Of a DNA stretch of 45,129 bases, positions 1-10,451 are shown one piece after another. Source of the stretch: Mucidula mucida (Eukaryota; Basidiomycota; Agaricomycetes; Agaricales; Physalacriaceae); NCBI GenBank assembly GCA_015501055.1, contig JADNYV010000281.1, positions 1 through 45,129 of the forward strand. Direction: 5' to 3'. The notes beneath the pieces are model-generated. The model did not search any database, was not told where the DNA came from, and saw only the letters and a list, made by a program, of their open reading frames with translations. The position numbers and the translations under genes were made by a program. The stretch's first letter is position 1. Each line of letters begins with the position of its first letter.

Positions 1-422
1 GAAGTCGGAAGAAGACCGATGAAAGGCACTCACTCCGGCACCCCATCAGCTATCTTCTAGCTCCGCTTGCGCTGAGCCTCGTTATGTGCGCCACACTCGT
101 CCGAATGACTGATTTCTTTACCATGAGAACCTGCCGAATGTAGTAATTTACCAGTCGGTAATTGGGAATCATCGCCACCATCATGTGCATGAATCACGGC
201 CTCCTGAGCACAGACACGAGGCAGCGGCGATTCGAATCTTCACCATTCTATTTACAGAAGCCTGAAGATGATTGACGCCATACTAACGATCCTTGGACCC
301 GATAAATAGTACATTTGAATATATAATTGCTGCAATTATGCTATCTCTATGACAATTAAGCTCTGAGCTTCTTCATCGGTCGTCTTTCAGTCGTGCCCGA
401 TAGTGAAGTCACGCTTGTTTGA
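1..422. other. Region without recognised gene
   Basis: I see no convincing exon here. Reading frames are short and lack recognisable motifs. It may hold the 3' part of the hypothetical gene that reads leftward from about 803. Confidence 0.3.
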
Positions 423-803
423 TCAGCTCCGCTTGAGACGCGCGCACGTTTGCGTCGCTGCGGAGTTTTCATCCTCAGGCATGGGAGGTATGGCCGGGTG
501 CGGGAAGCCCAGATCAAAGTAAGCCAAACTATCGCGCCGAGGCGTAACCGCTCCTTCAGATGGTATGGTGAAAGCATCGTTCCGCTCCCGCAAGCAGAAT
601 CGCGGGTGTTCATCCGTGTCGCTCTGATAGCCGTCCTTGGCTTGATTGAAGCAGACGTTCTTCGCCTTGTGGAATCGCTTCTGGTACGTCCTGTCGTCGC
701 TTTCCATCGCGTGATCCTCTTCATTCATCGACGAGATATCGTTAAGTCGCTCATGAGCAATGGTGTTGAAATCCGTCGATTGGTAGGTAAGAATGGGCAT
801 TGA
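423..803 (-). CDS. Hypothetical protein fragment
   Basis: An open stretch on the - strand, about 127 residues from the Met at about 803 to a stop at 423. It is rich in charged and polar residues (for example MNEEDHAMESDD), which looks more protein-like than the competing + strand frame. No domain is recognised. The frame is open for about 35 residues upstream of that Met, so the start is uncertain. It could be one exon of a larger gene. No intron boundary could be confirmed by a homologous copy. Function unknown. Confidence 0.3.
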   Translation of the reverse strand, partial: SMPILTYQSTDFNTIAHERLNDISSMNEEDHAMESDDRTYQKRFHKAKNVCFNQAKDGYQSDTDEHPRFCLRERNDAFTIPSEGAVTPRRDSLAYFDLGFPHPAIPPMPEDENSAATQTCARLKRS

Positions 804-1720
804 GGTGGGGCGCCTTAAGTTCCTTTGACGTGTCGCTTGAATGGGATACGACTCTACATGACAAGTACGCTGTTCGAAAAAAATCAGGTAATGCAGTTTA
901 GTGAAAGACAAAACACACCGGAGATGCGTGCATGGGTTGGTCTACATCCATTTCAAACAAATCAGACATGGTGGAGGCGATTGTGAGGGTGAGACGATTC
1001 GCTGTAGCGTATCCGCCTTAAATAGAGTGTGGTGGTCTAAGTTCGTCCAAGCGTCAAACTGGTACAAAGGGAAAATACAATGCCTGGCCCTGAGCCCTTT
1101 GTCCATGAACGAGTGCCGTCCACAGGAAACGTGGGCCAATTCTATTGTTGAGCTCAATCGCTTAGTCGGGAGCTGCGCATATCACCTGACAAGAAGAGAA
1201 GAATTTACCACCACTTATCACCGTGAAAGCCACGGTCGTTTGTCCAGGCAATACTAAGGATATCCTGCAAAGTTATATCTACCTCGAGCATAAGTGGAGT
1301 ACGGCCTAATAATAGTCTATCAAAAAGCGTACCTCCGCTTGAGGAGTCCGCCAGGGGAGGTCAGACGAAGAAGTCGACAAGAGGACCTTACAATCGTTTC
1401 AAGCGTCGAAGAGAGCGAGTCTGATTTGATGAGGAGGGACTCCTTCCATTTCCAGCATTTATTGACTTCCATGACCTTGAGGGTGTCAATAATATCGTGG
1501 CTGTATGCTGGCTGTATGTAGGCATGAACGCAGCTGGAGGTGGTCAGCGCTCGAAGCGGGCGATCAGGGTCGCAACTTTGATTGATAACTATCATGTGTC
1601 ATCACCGTACATCCTGCACTGTCAGACGACGTTTACAGCCTCAGAATGCCCTTTTTCGAGTTACCGTGGACAACATCATTGATTAACTTCACAATGACCC
1701 AATTACCCTAGCGCAGTGCT
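804..1720. other. Region without confidently called gene
   Basis: Open frames of 60-118 codons exist on both strands (for example 901-1257 + and 1320-1595 -), but none shows a motif or repeated-copy support. Part of it may contain upstream exons of the + strand gene whose tail lies at 1722-2040. Confidence 0.3.
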
Positions 1721-1721
1721 C

Positions 1722-2040
1722 GCTAGTCGACCGCAGCTTCTACCCCTGCCCCCGAAAGCACCTCTTCGCATCCATCCACATACACGCGGCTTCTGAAATG
1801 CAACATGACGCGAAGGAACTGCTCGTTAATACAACAGAGCTGAAAGAGTTCATCTGGCATAAAGGTGACGATGGTAAGTAAGCTGCGCCACCATTTTCAG
1901 GGGCCACGACGGATACAATTGAAACTTTCAAAGAGGGCAGCGAAAGTTCCTCGCATTTGTTGGAGATCATGAAAACGCTCAGCGGTTCATCAAATGGGAT
2001 CACAGGCTTAGATTACTTGCGGCGTCAAGTCGACTTCTAA
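1722..2040 (+). CDS. C-terminal part of an unidentified + strand gene
   Basis: The frame reads through ...FIWHKGDDG, is interrupted by a GTAAGT...TTTTCAG segment at 1874-1900, and resumes exactly in phase as ATTDTIETFKEGSESSSH, ending at TAA 2038-2040. The strand is supported by a second diverged copy at 5705-5819, which preserves the same frame (EGSE-SS-LLEI then MKTL). Function is unknown. The segment is acidic and helical in character. The gene is convergent with the - strand membrane-protein gene, whose stop is at 2166, only 126 bp away. Upstream exons were not resolved. The intervening segment is only 27 nt, unusually short for an intron. Confidence 0.45.
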
Positions 2041-2165
2041 TCCGTGTATGAGTAATGTAAACATTCTGTTGTAGAATTACGAGTTCGATTGATGATCTAA
2101 GGTTGCTCATTCTTGTGTCGACGACGCTTGTCCCGAAACTTGAATCATTCCTGGTCTCCATCTCT

Positions 2166-4554
2166 TTATCCACCATTGCTGTCCTTGCCATGCTCATCCC
2201 CGGCCGGACGAGAAGGACTAGAAGCCTGGTCGAGAACCAAAGTAGAGGCACTAGGTTGAGGAATACTTTGTCGATCCATGTTCATGGCAACAGACCAGAC
2301 AGACCATGATCCATATCTAATGCTGTCAAGTACAACAGCCTGATATCGATACCATATAGCACGTACATTTGAGTCGTCATCAATGCAGTCGTCGTCGAGA
2401 CGACCACAACGCTTAGCGCGATATCGATCGAGGTACTATGAAACTTGGCAAGTTTCAGACCCCACCATACCAGCAGGTAGATCGCAAACACAATCTTGAA
2501 CAAACTATCTGGCATTGAAAAGACGTTTCCCGCCGAGAGTTGGGACTCACAATGACTGTACGGCCGCGAACTTGAGGAGGGGCCGGACAAGCTCCTTTGA
2601 GTACTTCAGGCGATACAACAGCAAAGCGATGAAAATTGACTGCTCCGTCGTTGCTTGAAAAATCCATATTAGAGCTACGGGCAGCACCGCGGGGTTTGGC
2701 GAGATCTGGAAACTGATAGCAACAAACATGATCGCGAACATTGTCTGAAAGCCTAATTAGTTGATGGACAACAATCTTGAAGGCAACGGACGAAGAGATG
2801 GTGTGTCAACATAGAAATGCGCATGTAATGTCGGAAAATGATCTCGTAGAGATCTATCAGAAACAAAGTCAGAAAGAATGTCTGCACGTAGTATGGCGCT
2901 GCTGACGTACAAAGACCAGTAATAACGGTAGCACACACAAGCAGTTCCGAAGCATGTGTGGTGGTATACTTCTCCGCAAGCGTAGGCGAACATATCATCT
3001 GAAGAATAAACACCACCGTAGTGTAAAACGTGTTCAAGACGTCTGGTGTTCATAGACATTGATTTCGAACTACGACTGGCATGGAGTGAGTACGCACAGG
3101 TAACAGTGTTCCTTTGATTTCTTGACGACAGCGTCGGAAATACCCGAGAGTAGCGCAGAAACAGCTTTTCAACGGCTTTTCCCGAAACGTAGAGGAGAAG
3201 GAAATAGAGAAGCGTGGGTGCCGCGTACTACAGCAGTGGTGAGTCACGTTGGCCTAGCATCATATAAGGACCGAAGGAACGTACGAATCCCACTGTTGTT
3301 GTGTAGCTTTGTCGCATATTGAGTTTGAAAAGCTCAAGGCGTGTAGCCTCTGAAAGTTCAGAAATGCCCATTCCAGGGACATTGGCAGCAACCAAGCTCG
3401 ACTTGAACGGGTAAGACACAGTCGTGTTGATGTAGTCCTTTGGAGCTGGGAGCACGACGGTCAGAAGTATAAACACCTGCGGAGAAGCCAAGTCGACTCA
3501 CCACATCTCGTACCTCCCGTCAATCCCAGGCTGGGACAATGGATGTCCGGACGCAAATTGACGAGCTCTTTCTCGAAGTATCTTTATACGCCTCAAAATC
3601 AATACACCGATAAGCGTCCAACACTGGCAGAACATACCGACACATCTGAATGTTGGAATCGAAATTGACTGGTGAAAGCGCTTCGTAGCACGAAGCATAG
3701 CTAACGCTTGTCTTTAGATCAAATCCGACATGATGACTCGGCCGCCACTCACGATTCGTACTGTCTATTGACGCCAGAGCAATGCTCATCAGATACTCGA
3801 CATATATCGGTCGCTGCCTTTTTTGCAACGACGTCCGTGACATTGCCTTGGTTAATGTCTGTGAGGTTCATCTCCTGCACGATGAGTGGGACCAGCTTCG
3901 GTTGTACATAGCTTAGAGCCTCGCTAAAACGTCGCGGATTCATGTCATAGGCGGAGATCCGGAGGTCGTCTGTAAAGGCGATCCACATGTCGACTTGCAG
4001 TGGGATCGCCATTTGGAGAGTGGCATAGTATAGGGAGAATACCACACTAGCCGCGACGACAGAGAACTGTATCGAAAGGGATGATATCGTGACGTCGACT
4101 GGGTAACCAACCAAGGAGACGTCGTTCGTCTGACGAAGCAAGCGTGGTAGCTCAAATAGAAACTCTGTCGTTTCGTCAATCCCGATTGAAAGGACTTGAT
4201 GGAAACTCTCGTACCGCTGTTATCTTCCATACCAGTCAACGCTGGAAGGTGATCAGAATGAGAAGACTATAAACGAGTACATACATACTCATCGCCCCAT
4301 TTAGGCGACCAATGCAATCCACAGACAGAAAGCTGCTATTAAGACTGGAGTCTACGGACGGTGAAGGAATCAAGCTTCCGATGAATGTGAATAGATCGCT
4401 CGTCACGACTAACCAAAGGAACTCACCCATTGAGGAAGCCTTGGAATACGTCGAAAAGTTCTCCTGGCTGATGAGCCTCGCAGACCATTACCATCAACAT
4501 TGCGAAGACACAGAGAAGCAACATCGAGATTGGAGCTGTGCCAGGAGCGAGCAT
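2166..4554 (-). CDS. Multipass membrane protein with Cys-rich N-terminal domain
   Basis: About 13 small exons give a phase-consistent protein of roughly 600 residues, from ATG at 4554 to TAA at 2166-2168. A hydrophobic signal or anchor (residues about 10-25) comes first. A second hydrophobic helix lies near residues 125-150. A cysteine-bearing region follows, with CSGVNRQYES, CYEAL, and RPDIHCPSLGLTGGTRC (about 210-276). About six membrane helices fill residues 330-560, with a THHLF motif and an FQATTEQ segment, and a polar tail ends in KDSNGG. I recognise this as an agaric-type hypothetical membrane protein. The helical half recalls TLC-like proteins, but that is inference. All introns are about 45-65 bp except two longer ones. 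No frame break was found. A truncated paralog lies at 5933-6760. Function unknown. Confidence 0.7.
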
Positions 4555-5222
4555 GGAAATGAACTTGCAGAGTCGATTATATATGCATATGCTGCAACTT
4601 TGATTCGTGCCCTTCCCTACGTTGGATCTGAACTAACGCTGATGCGTCCTCGACTAGTTTAATCGAGAACGTTCATTAGCGTGATCGATAGCCTGTTAAA
4701 CGCATCCTCCAACCGCTAGTCAGAAAGCACAATTATTCACGCGGACGCGAACCACTGTTATGACTCCGCCGCGTCCCACTCCTGCTGATTAATGTGAACC
4801 AGTCCATGTTCTCCAATATTGGTGACCATTGAGAGCCGATAGAAGCGCCCCACAGGTGTCGACCTTGGACAAGAAGTTGCGATCAACTAGGAATAATGGC
4901 GGTGATCTCCAAGCGGTTAGCAATAGCTCTTCTTCGGGACATCGAACTGGCTACATGTAGTATACTCACCATCCGCAGTGTCCTAAGGAATCGTCACTTA
5001 GCAGTCCTTCGTCGGTCATGATGGCCAGAAGCAAAACGCGGGCCGATTGCTGAAACGCTCAAGTCTAGGTCTATCTTGGAGCATGTTGGGGAACATACAG
5101 GAAGAATGATGTACATCATACATGTCCGTACCAAATCGACAAGGTGATGTATAATGATACGACGAGTCTAATGTATCCTTTAGTACTCATGCAACATCCT
5201 TTAAGTTGGCAGGCACTGATCA
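4555..5222. other. Spacer between membrane gene and F-box fragment
   Basis: It holds the presumed promoter of the - strand membrane gene and the 3' flank of the duplicated F-box segment. Much of it (about 4680-4870) recurs at 6860-7190. No coding feature is visible. Confidence 0.4.
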
Positions 5223-5271
5223 GTGATTGATTTGGCAACAGTAGAAATCGTCCTGGCATGCGCCCTGACCT

Positions 5272-5658
5272 TCAGTAAAGGCAACGTTCCCGTCTCGCTG
5301 GAGGCCGCAGTCTCCGAACCATTGTCACGCCTAGGATACTCCTCACCACATCCTCCTCCGGGTCAGGTTCCAATGACTTGTGATATGAAAACGTCTCCAA
5401 AGCCCAAGCCCAGAAATCTTCCTGTCCACATCGCATATAATATCCCTTTCTGCTACCATCTTCGATTGCCCTCGTTTGAGCATTGTTTGCCCACTCAAAC
5501 CGGACATCCACGCTTTCCAACATGGTGAGTTCTTTCGTAAACTCCCGCCAGACTTCGGCTGCAGTCGGGATGGTCCTCGGGAGCCCTACTCTGGGATCAC
5601 GTACGAAAACGGGACAATTCTCGAGTTTGACATCCCTCGAGGATGATAGTTCACCTAT
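5272..5658 (-). pseudogene. F-box-type gene, C-terminal fragment (unit 1 copy)
   Basis: A single open frame on the - strand reads ...CPVFVRDPRVGLPRTIPT, then AAEVWREFTKELTMLESVDV, then FEWANNAQTRAIEDG. It matches the end of the F-box gene at 7409-8625. This copy is clean at two positions where the longer copy has a stop (TGG versus TAG) and a one-base loss. It lacks the F-box and central portion because the tandem-duplication junction near 5690-5705 cuts it off; an in-frame TGA lies just upstream. About 40 bp of the 3' end are also missing relative to the other copy, so the C-terminus runs into unrelated codons. It is a non-functional remnant, but it is useful for reading the damaged paralog. 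Confidence 0.6.
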
Positions 5659-5704
5659 TCAAACCTCTGAGCCGATAGGTGGTGATAGACCATGACAGAT
5701 GCCA

Positions 5705-5819
5705 CTATGAAAGTTGTTCCGCGGAAATTCTTGAAGAAGGCAGCGAAGCTTCCTCGCGTTTGTTAGAGATCGCGCGCGCCATGAAAACGCTCCACAGGCC
5801 TAGATTACTTGGGGATTAA
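5705..5819 (+). pseudogene. Second copy of + strand gene tail
   Basis: The frame CSAEILEEGSEASSRLLEIA followed by MKTL parallels the tail at 1919-2040 and ends at TAA 5817-5819. It lacks the preceding exon, and its final residues differ because of small indels. It marks the left end of unit 2 and, by keeping the frame, supports the strand call for the first copy. Confidence 0.5.
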
Positions 5820-5932
5820 GTCGACTTCTAAACCGTGTAAAAGTGATAGAAACGTTGTATTGTAGAACTACAAATTCGATTGATCCAAGGAGAAAGAACA
5901 GATGCATTCGTGTCGACGAAGCTAAGGCTTGT

Positions 5933-6760
5933 CTTTAGATCAAATTCGACATGAGGGCACAGCTGCGACTTACGATTCGTACTGTCTATTGACGCCAGAG
6001 CAGTGCTCATCTGATATTCGACACATATCAGTTGCTGCCTTCTTTGCAACGACGTCCGTGACATTGCCTTGGTTGATGTCTGTAAGGTGCATCTCCTGCA
6101 CGATGAGTGGCACCAGCTTCGGTTGAACATAGCTTAGAGCCTCGCTAAAACGTCGCGGATTCATGTCATAGGCGGAGATCCGGAGGTCGTCTGTAAAGGC
6201 GATCCACATGTCGACTTGCAGTGGGATCGCCATTTGAAGAGTGGCATAGTATAGGGAGAATACCACACTAGCCGCGATGACAGAGAGCTGAATCGAAAGG
6301 GATGCTATTGTGGCGTCGACTGGGTAACCAACCAAGGAGACGTCGTTCGTCTGACGAAGCAAGCGTGGTAGCTCAAATAGAAACTCTGTCGTTGCGTCAA
6401 TCCCGATTGAAAGGACTTGATGGACACTCTCGTACCGCTGTTATCTTCCACACCAATCAGCGCTGGAAGGTGATCAGAATGAGAAAATTATAAACGAGTA
6501 CATACATACTCATCGGCCCATATAGGCGACCAATGCAATCCACAGACAGAAAGCTGCTATTCAGACTGGAGTTCACGGACGGTGAAGGGATCAGGTCGCT
6601 CGTCACGACTAACCAAAGGAACTCACCCATTCAGGAACGTCGAAAAGTTCTCCTGGCTGATGAGCTTCGCAGACCGTTATCATCAGCAATGCGAAGACAC
6701 AGAGAAGCAGCATCGATATTGGAGCTGTACCAGTAGTGGGGAAGGAAATGAGTCAGAGTT
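5933..6760 (-). pseudogene. Truncated paralog of the membrane-protein gene
   Basis: The exon at 5970-6440 keeps an intact frame almost identical to that of the unit 1 gene (LRQTNDVSLVGYPVDATIAS through HCSGVNRQYES). The N-terminal exons are damaged. The ATG of the other copy is replaced, 11 nt are missing in exon 1, and about 20 nt spanning the first intron's acceptor are gone. After HCSGVNRQYES the sequence jumps to the 3' flank of the gene, so the CPSLG Cys motif region and all C-terminal membrane helices are absent. A start at the internal Met before LLLCVFA is possible, but the reading frame does not continue. It is called a pseudogene. Confidence 0.7.
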
Positions 6761-7408
6761 GACTATATAGATATGCATCTCTGCTTCGTGCCATTCCCTA
6801 CGTTCGACATGAACTAATGCTGATGTGTCCTCAACTAGGTGAGTCGAGAACGCTCAATAGCTTGATCGATAGCCTGTTAAACGCACTCTCCAAACGCTAG
6901 TCAGAAACCGGCAAAGGATTCACGCGGACGCGACTGCATCTGCACGAACCACTGATATGAATCCGCCGCGTCCCACTCTGCTGCTTAAAATTAACCAGTC
7001 CATGTTCTCCAGTATTGGACATGCGAGGAACTCCACCGCTGCGAGCACAGACATCTAGAAAGGCGAAGCGGCAGAATAGGATCAAGTAGGCGGATGTGAC
7101 GGAAGGGTGTCTGACCATCAGCATCTCAGTATTGAAAGAATAGGGTTGGTGACTATTGAGAGCCGGTAGAAGCGCACCAGAGGGTTGCGATCGACTAGGA
7201 GAAATGGCGGTTCGGCTATAGCAATAGCTCTGTCTCGGGACATCGAGCTGCCTATAGATAGTACATCCACCATTCCCAGTGTCATAAGGAGTCGTGCGAC
7301 GTGACTTGACACTCCTTCGTCGGTCATGGTGGCCAAAAGGCAACGTTCCGTCTCGCTGGAGGCTACAGTCTGCGAGCCATTGTCACGCCTACGATACTCT
7401 TCGCAACG

Positions 7409-8625
7409 TCATCGTTCATGGACACTGGCAATGAATTCCTCCAGTGCCTTGTCGTCCTCCTCCGGGTCAGGTTCCAAGGACTTACGATCCAAAGCCCAGA
7501 AACCTGACTGTCCAGATCGTATATGATATCCCTGTCTGCTACCATCTTCGATTGCCCTCGTCTGAGCATTATTTGCCCAATCAAACCGAACATCCACGCT
7601 TTCCAGCATATTGAGTTCTTAATAAACTCCCTCTAGACTTCGGCTGCAGACTGGATAGCCGTCGGAAAGCCTACTTTGGGATCACGTACGGAAACGGGAC
7701 AATTCTTGAGTTGAGGGACTTGAGTGAGTGCTTGTATGCTATCACAAAGGACTGTGGGGTTGGTCCGCCCTCGGGATTCCTACCAAATAGACATCCTTTA
7801 AGCGTTAAGGACTCCAAACAAGGCAAGACCGCGCCAAATGGGGGTCCAGACATTATGGGCCTGAGGAACCACTTCGTGCAGATAGAGAGGGATTTCAAGG
7901 CCTGAAGCGACGAAAAAAAGTCACCTATTGCGTGACGTGCCCAGAAATCGTCATTCCTCAAGTCCAGATTATAAAAGAGATCTTCAATATCATATTTCAC
8001 TTTATGTGGGGTCGCGGGGTGAAGAAATTCAAGCGAAGAAAGGGCTCTGCGGAATTTCGGACCATCGAATATAGGATCGGGCACTGGGTTGAACCCGACG
8101 ATGGAGAGGGAATTCAGCGTTCCGGCGGGAAAGTGATTGATGCCTTCCAAGAAGAAAGGTTGACAGAGAGATGATAACGCTCGATCATCTCTCAGAAGGA
8201 TGGTGACAGATAATGGGAGGGATATGTTGGCGAGTAGAGGCCAAACTGCACGGAATGCTTCCACCACGCCTACATCACCAGTGAGTTCGAGGTAGGCAGT
8301 GGTCGGCTCGACTTACACCGATCGTGTTGACTGTCCATGTCATCCACCACCTCGAACTCGATGTGTTTGATGAAGTCTACTACAAGCGACTTGAGTTGAG
8401 CATCTCTTTCAGCGTGTCTGCGCTGTTGACGCTCCCTTTAACATGCAATAACCGAAACGCTAAAGGTGTAAAATAAGCATCGAATGCTTTGCTAGCCAAT
8501 CGCAGAGCAAGCAACATATTTGGGTCATCGAGGTGTTCGGTAATGAGGCCAAATAGCTCGACAGGTAGAGGTATGCCGCCCTCTTTAATCATGGTGGTTC
8601 CAGATAGTTGGGCGTTGAGTAGCAT
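7409..8625 (-). pseudogene. F-box protein gene, frame-disrupted
   Basis: It starts at ATG 8625. An F-box-like helix segment is visible at residues about 15-60 (IPLPVELFGLITEHL, then LALRLASKAFDAYFTPLAFR). A frame break near 8385 (NSSRL-stop versus LVVDFIKHIEFEVVDD) precedes an intron ending at 8270. A long exon then reads VEAFRAVWPLLANISLPLSV and LRR-like text through about 7715. A further shift, a TAG where the unit 1 copy has TGG (near 7640), and a one-base loss near 7615 precede the final LESVDVRFDWANNAQTRAIE, ending at 7409 (ASVHER-stop). The product would be a substrate adaptor for SCF ubiquitin ligases, but this allele cannot encode it in one frame. It is divergent from ERD2. Confidence 0.6.
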
Positions 8626-8738
8626 TTTCGGATGATGATGGCAAACAGATTAGTCAGCACTCCCTCCACGGAGCGAACACGTCGTTGCCCTTGAATTCAG
8701 ACACTTTACCCGCTTGCACGCCGTTGCTCCCGACGACC

Positions 8739-9624
8739 ATGAATCTCTTCAGGCTAATCGGTACGATGACGTCGGAAACATAGACGACGCTAACGGGGGG
8801 TTTGCAGGCGATATGTCTCATCTAGCATCCATTCTCATTCTTCTGCACAAAATAAAAACATCACGCTCATGTCGAGGTGCGCCCGCCCGCCCATTCCGCC
8901 CGCCGCGTCTGCTGACGGCGTCGTAGGAATATCATTCAAAACGCAGGCCCTCTATGTCGGGGTATTCGTGACGCGCTACCTTGACCTCTTCACCCACTGG
9001 GTGTCGTTGTACAACTTTTTGATGAAGTTGTTCTTTATTAGCAGCAGCTGCTTCACTCTCTATCTCATGCGCTATCGTTACCGGCGAGTAGCCCATTCCC
9101 GACGTCGTCCGCGGCGTAGAACTAACCGCCCGGCAGACCCACACACGACCCATCCATAGACACATTCCGCATCGAGTATATCCTTGGACCAAGCTTCCTA
9201 CTCTCGCTCATCTTCAACTACAAATTCACCGTTTTCGAAGTCCTGTGGTCTTTCTCCATCTTTATCGAGAGCGTTGCCATTCTGCCACAGCTCCTCATGC
9301 TCCAACGGACGGGAGAAGCAGAGACTATCACTACCCACTATCTCGCTGCACTCGGTGTATATCGCGCGCTTTATATTCCCAACTGGATTTACCGGTTCGT
9401 CGACGCGTCTCCCCTCGCAAACCCCTGCTCATCATTACCATAGCTACTATAGCGAAGGCGTCATCGATCCCATAGCTGTAACTGCAGGCATTATTCAGAC
9501 CGGGCTCTACCTCGACTTCTTCTACGTGTATTTCACCAAGTAAGTCCTATTGCTTGGTCTATATATCGTGTACTCACCTCTCTATAGGGTACTGCAAGGC
9601 GAGAAGTTCGAACTGCCCGCATGA
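8739..9624 (+). CDS. ERD2: ER lumen protein-retaining receptor (KDEL/HDEL receptor)
   Basis: The gene encodes the seven-helix Golgi-ER receptor that returns HDEL/KDEL-tagged lumenal proteins in COPI vesicles. Six exons give about 212 residues, the usual family length. They include [77 protein letters not shown], and the C-terminus [15 protein letters not shown] at 8739 gives the canonical MNLFR start and TGA is 9622-9624. Five introns of about 45-70 bp were placed by frame continuity. The third (9084-9136) begins GCGAGT rather than GT. No lesion was seen. It shares a divergent upstream region with the F-box pseudogene at 8625. Confidence 0.95.
9084..9136 (+). other. GC-AG intron in ERD2
   Basis: The exon ends ...CGTTACCG and resumes ACCCACACAC to give YRPTHDP. 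The donor reads GCGAGT and the acceptor CCCGGCAG. No GT donor keeps the conserved protein in frame here. Confidence 0.75.
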
Positions 9625-10451
9625 GGTGGATTCTGTTAGAGGAGCCATGTCCCAGCTCGGTAGCCGGACGCCTGCCGAATGCCTTTACTATCGCTCAAGA
9701 CCTTAATAACGAACCTGTAATTTGCGCCATGTATGTCATGAATGCATACGATACGTGCTGGACCCTCCCGCTGTACTCTTTGAATGACTTCGCATGACAT
9801 TCGCGCACCATCATGAGCTCAACGCGAGGTTTGATCGATATTTATAGCAGTCTCGTAGAACTCAAGCAAGGCTAAAGGTTACATCTTTCCCATTGACGGC
9901 ATTGGTCGAGAGCCTTTTCCAAAAGCTCAAATTGGTCATCTGTCCACCATAACTAACTCGCTGAATCTGCACAACCGCCTCCCTTGACAGCTAGGTATAT
10001 CTCTAAAACCTCTATCAGATTGTTGTTACTCGTCGCTCAAGAATTATTTCAATGATTTAGATTCCCCCTATGAATTTGAGGCATGTTTAAAGGTTGCTTG
10101 TTATTCTCATGCTAACCGTCACGTAGAAGTCTATCCCAGTTATCATAAAATTCGGTGTCATTGAATTGGCGCGCCTCCGATGCAAGAGCTGTTGCTCACC
10201 GGTTATTCCAAGTTAATCGAAATGGAGCATGAAAGTAACGACCTCCAAGACTCAACAAGGTTCGCAAAACGTGGTTCACAATATCCGATATCAATTCATC
10301 AGTGCACATGCGCGTTGTTTGAGGACGAACGTGACCACCTGGCGCCTCTTCCGTCACTGTGCCTGCCAATCAGGTCCGCTCTTTTCTATATCGACATTCC
10401 TATTCACTCTCCCGTGTATAAAGGCAGCGCGGACGGCCGCTCAAATGAGCC
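9625..10451. other. Intergenic region ERD2 to acid phosphatase
   Basis: No gene recognised. The right end is the phosphatase promoter, with TATAAA at 10417-10422, about 30 bp before the start codon. Confidence 0.5.
10417..10422 (+). promoter_or_regulatory. TATA box of acid phosphatase gene
   Basis: TATAAA lies about 30 bp upstream of the ATG at 10452. The 5' leader must therefore be very short. Confidence 0.5.

Larger units (their letters stand above)
1919..5690. repeat. Tandem duplication, unit 1
   Basis: This block aligns in the same orientation with 5705-7720. Shared landmarks are the + strand gene tail (about 1919-2125 with 5705-5920), the membrane-gene 5' half (about 3700-4620 with 5930-6790), the spacer after it (4680-4870 with 6860-7190), and the F-box C-terminal exon (5240-5690 with 7340-7720). 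Unit 1 ends inside the F-box gene, where unit 2 begins inside the + strand gene. That is the expected geometry of a head-to-tail tandem duplication. Unit 1 keeps the whole membrane gene. Confidence 0.8.
5705..7720. repeat. Tandem duplication, unit 2 (internally deleted)
   Basis: Direct repeat of 1919-5690. It is shorter mainly because the interval equivalent to about 2127-3691 of unit 1 is absent. The spacer after the membrane gene carries additional small indels, including an insertion near 7015-7140. Confidence 0.8.

Noticed and set aside
450..803. 117-codon + strand ORF
   Set aside because: It overlaps the - strand frame, which has better charged-residue composition, and has no motif.
901..1257. 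118-codon + strand ORF
   Set aside because: No recognisable domain, splice context or second copy. It could be chance.
4312..4662. 116-codon + strand ORF
   Set aside because: It lies antisense to the spliced N-terminal exons of the membrane gene.
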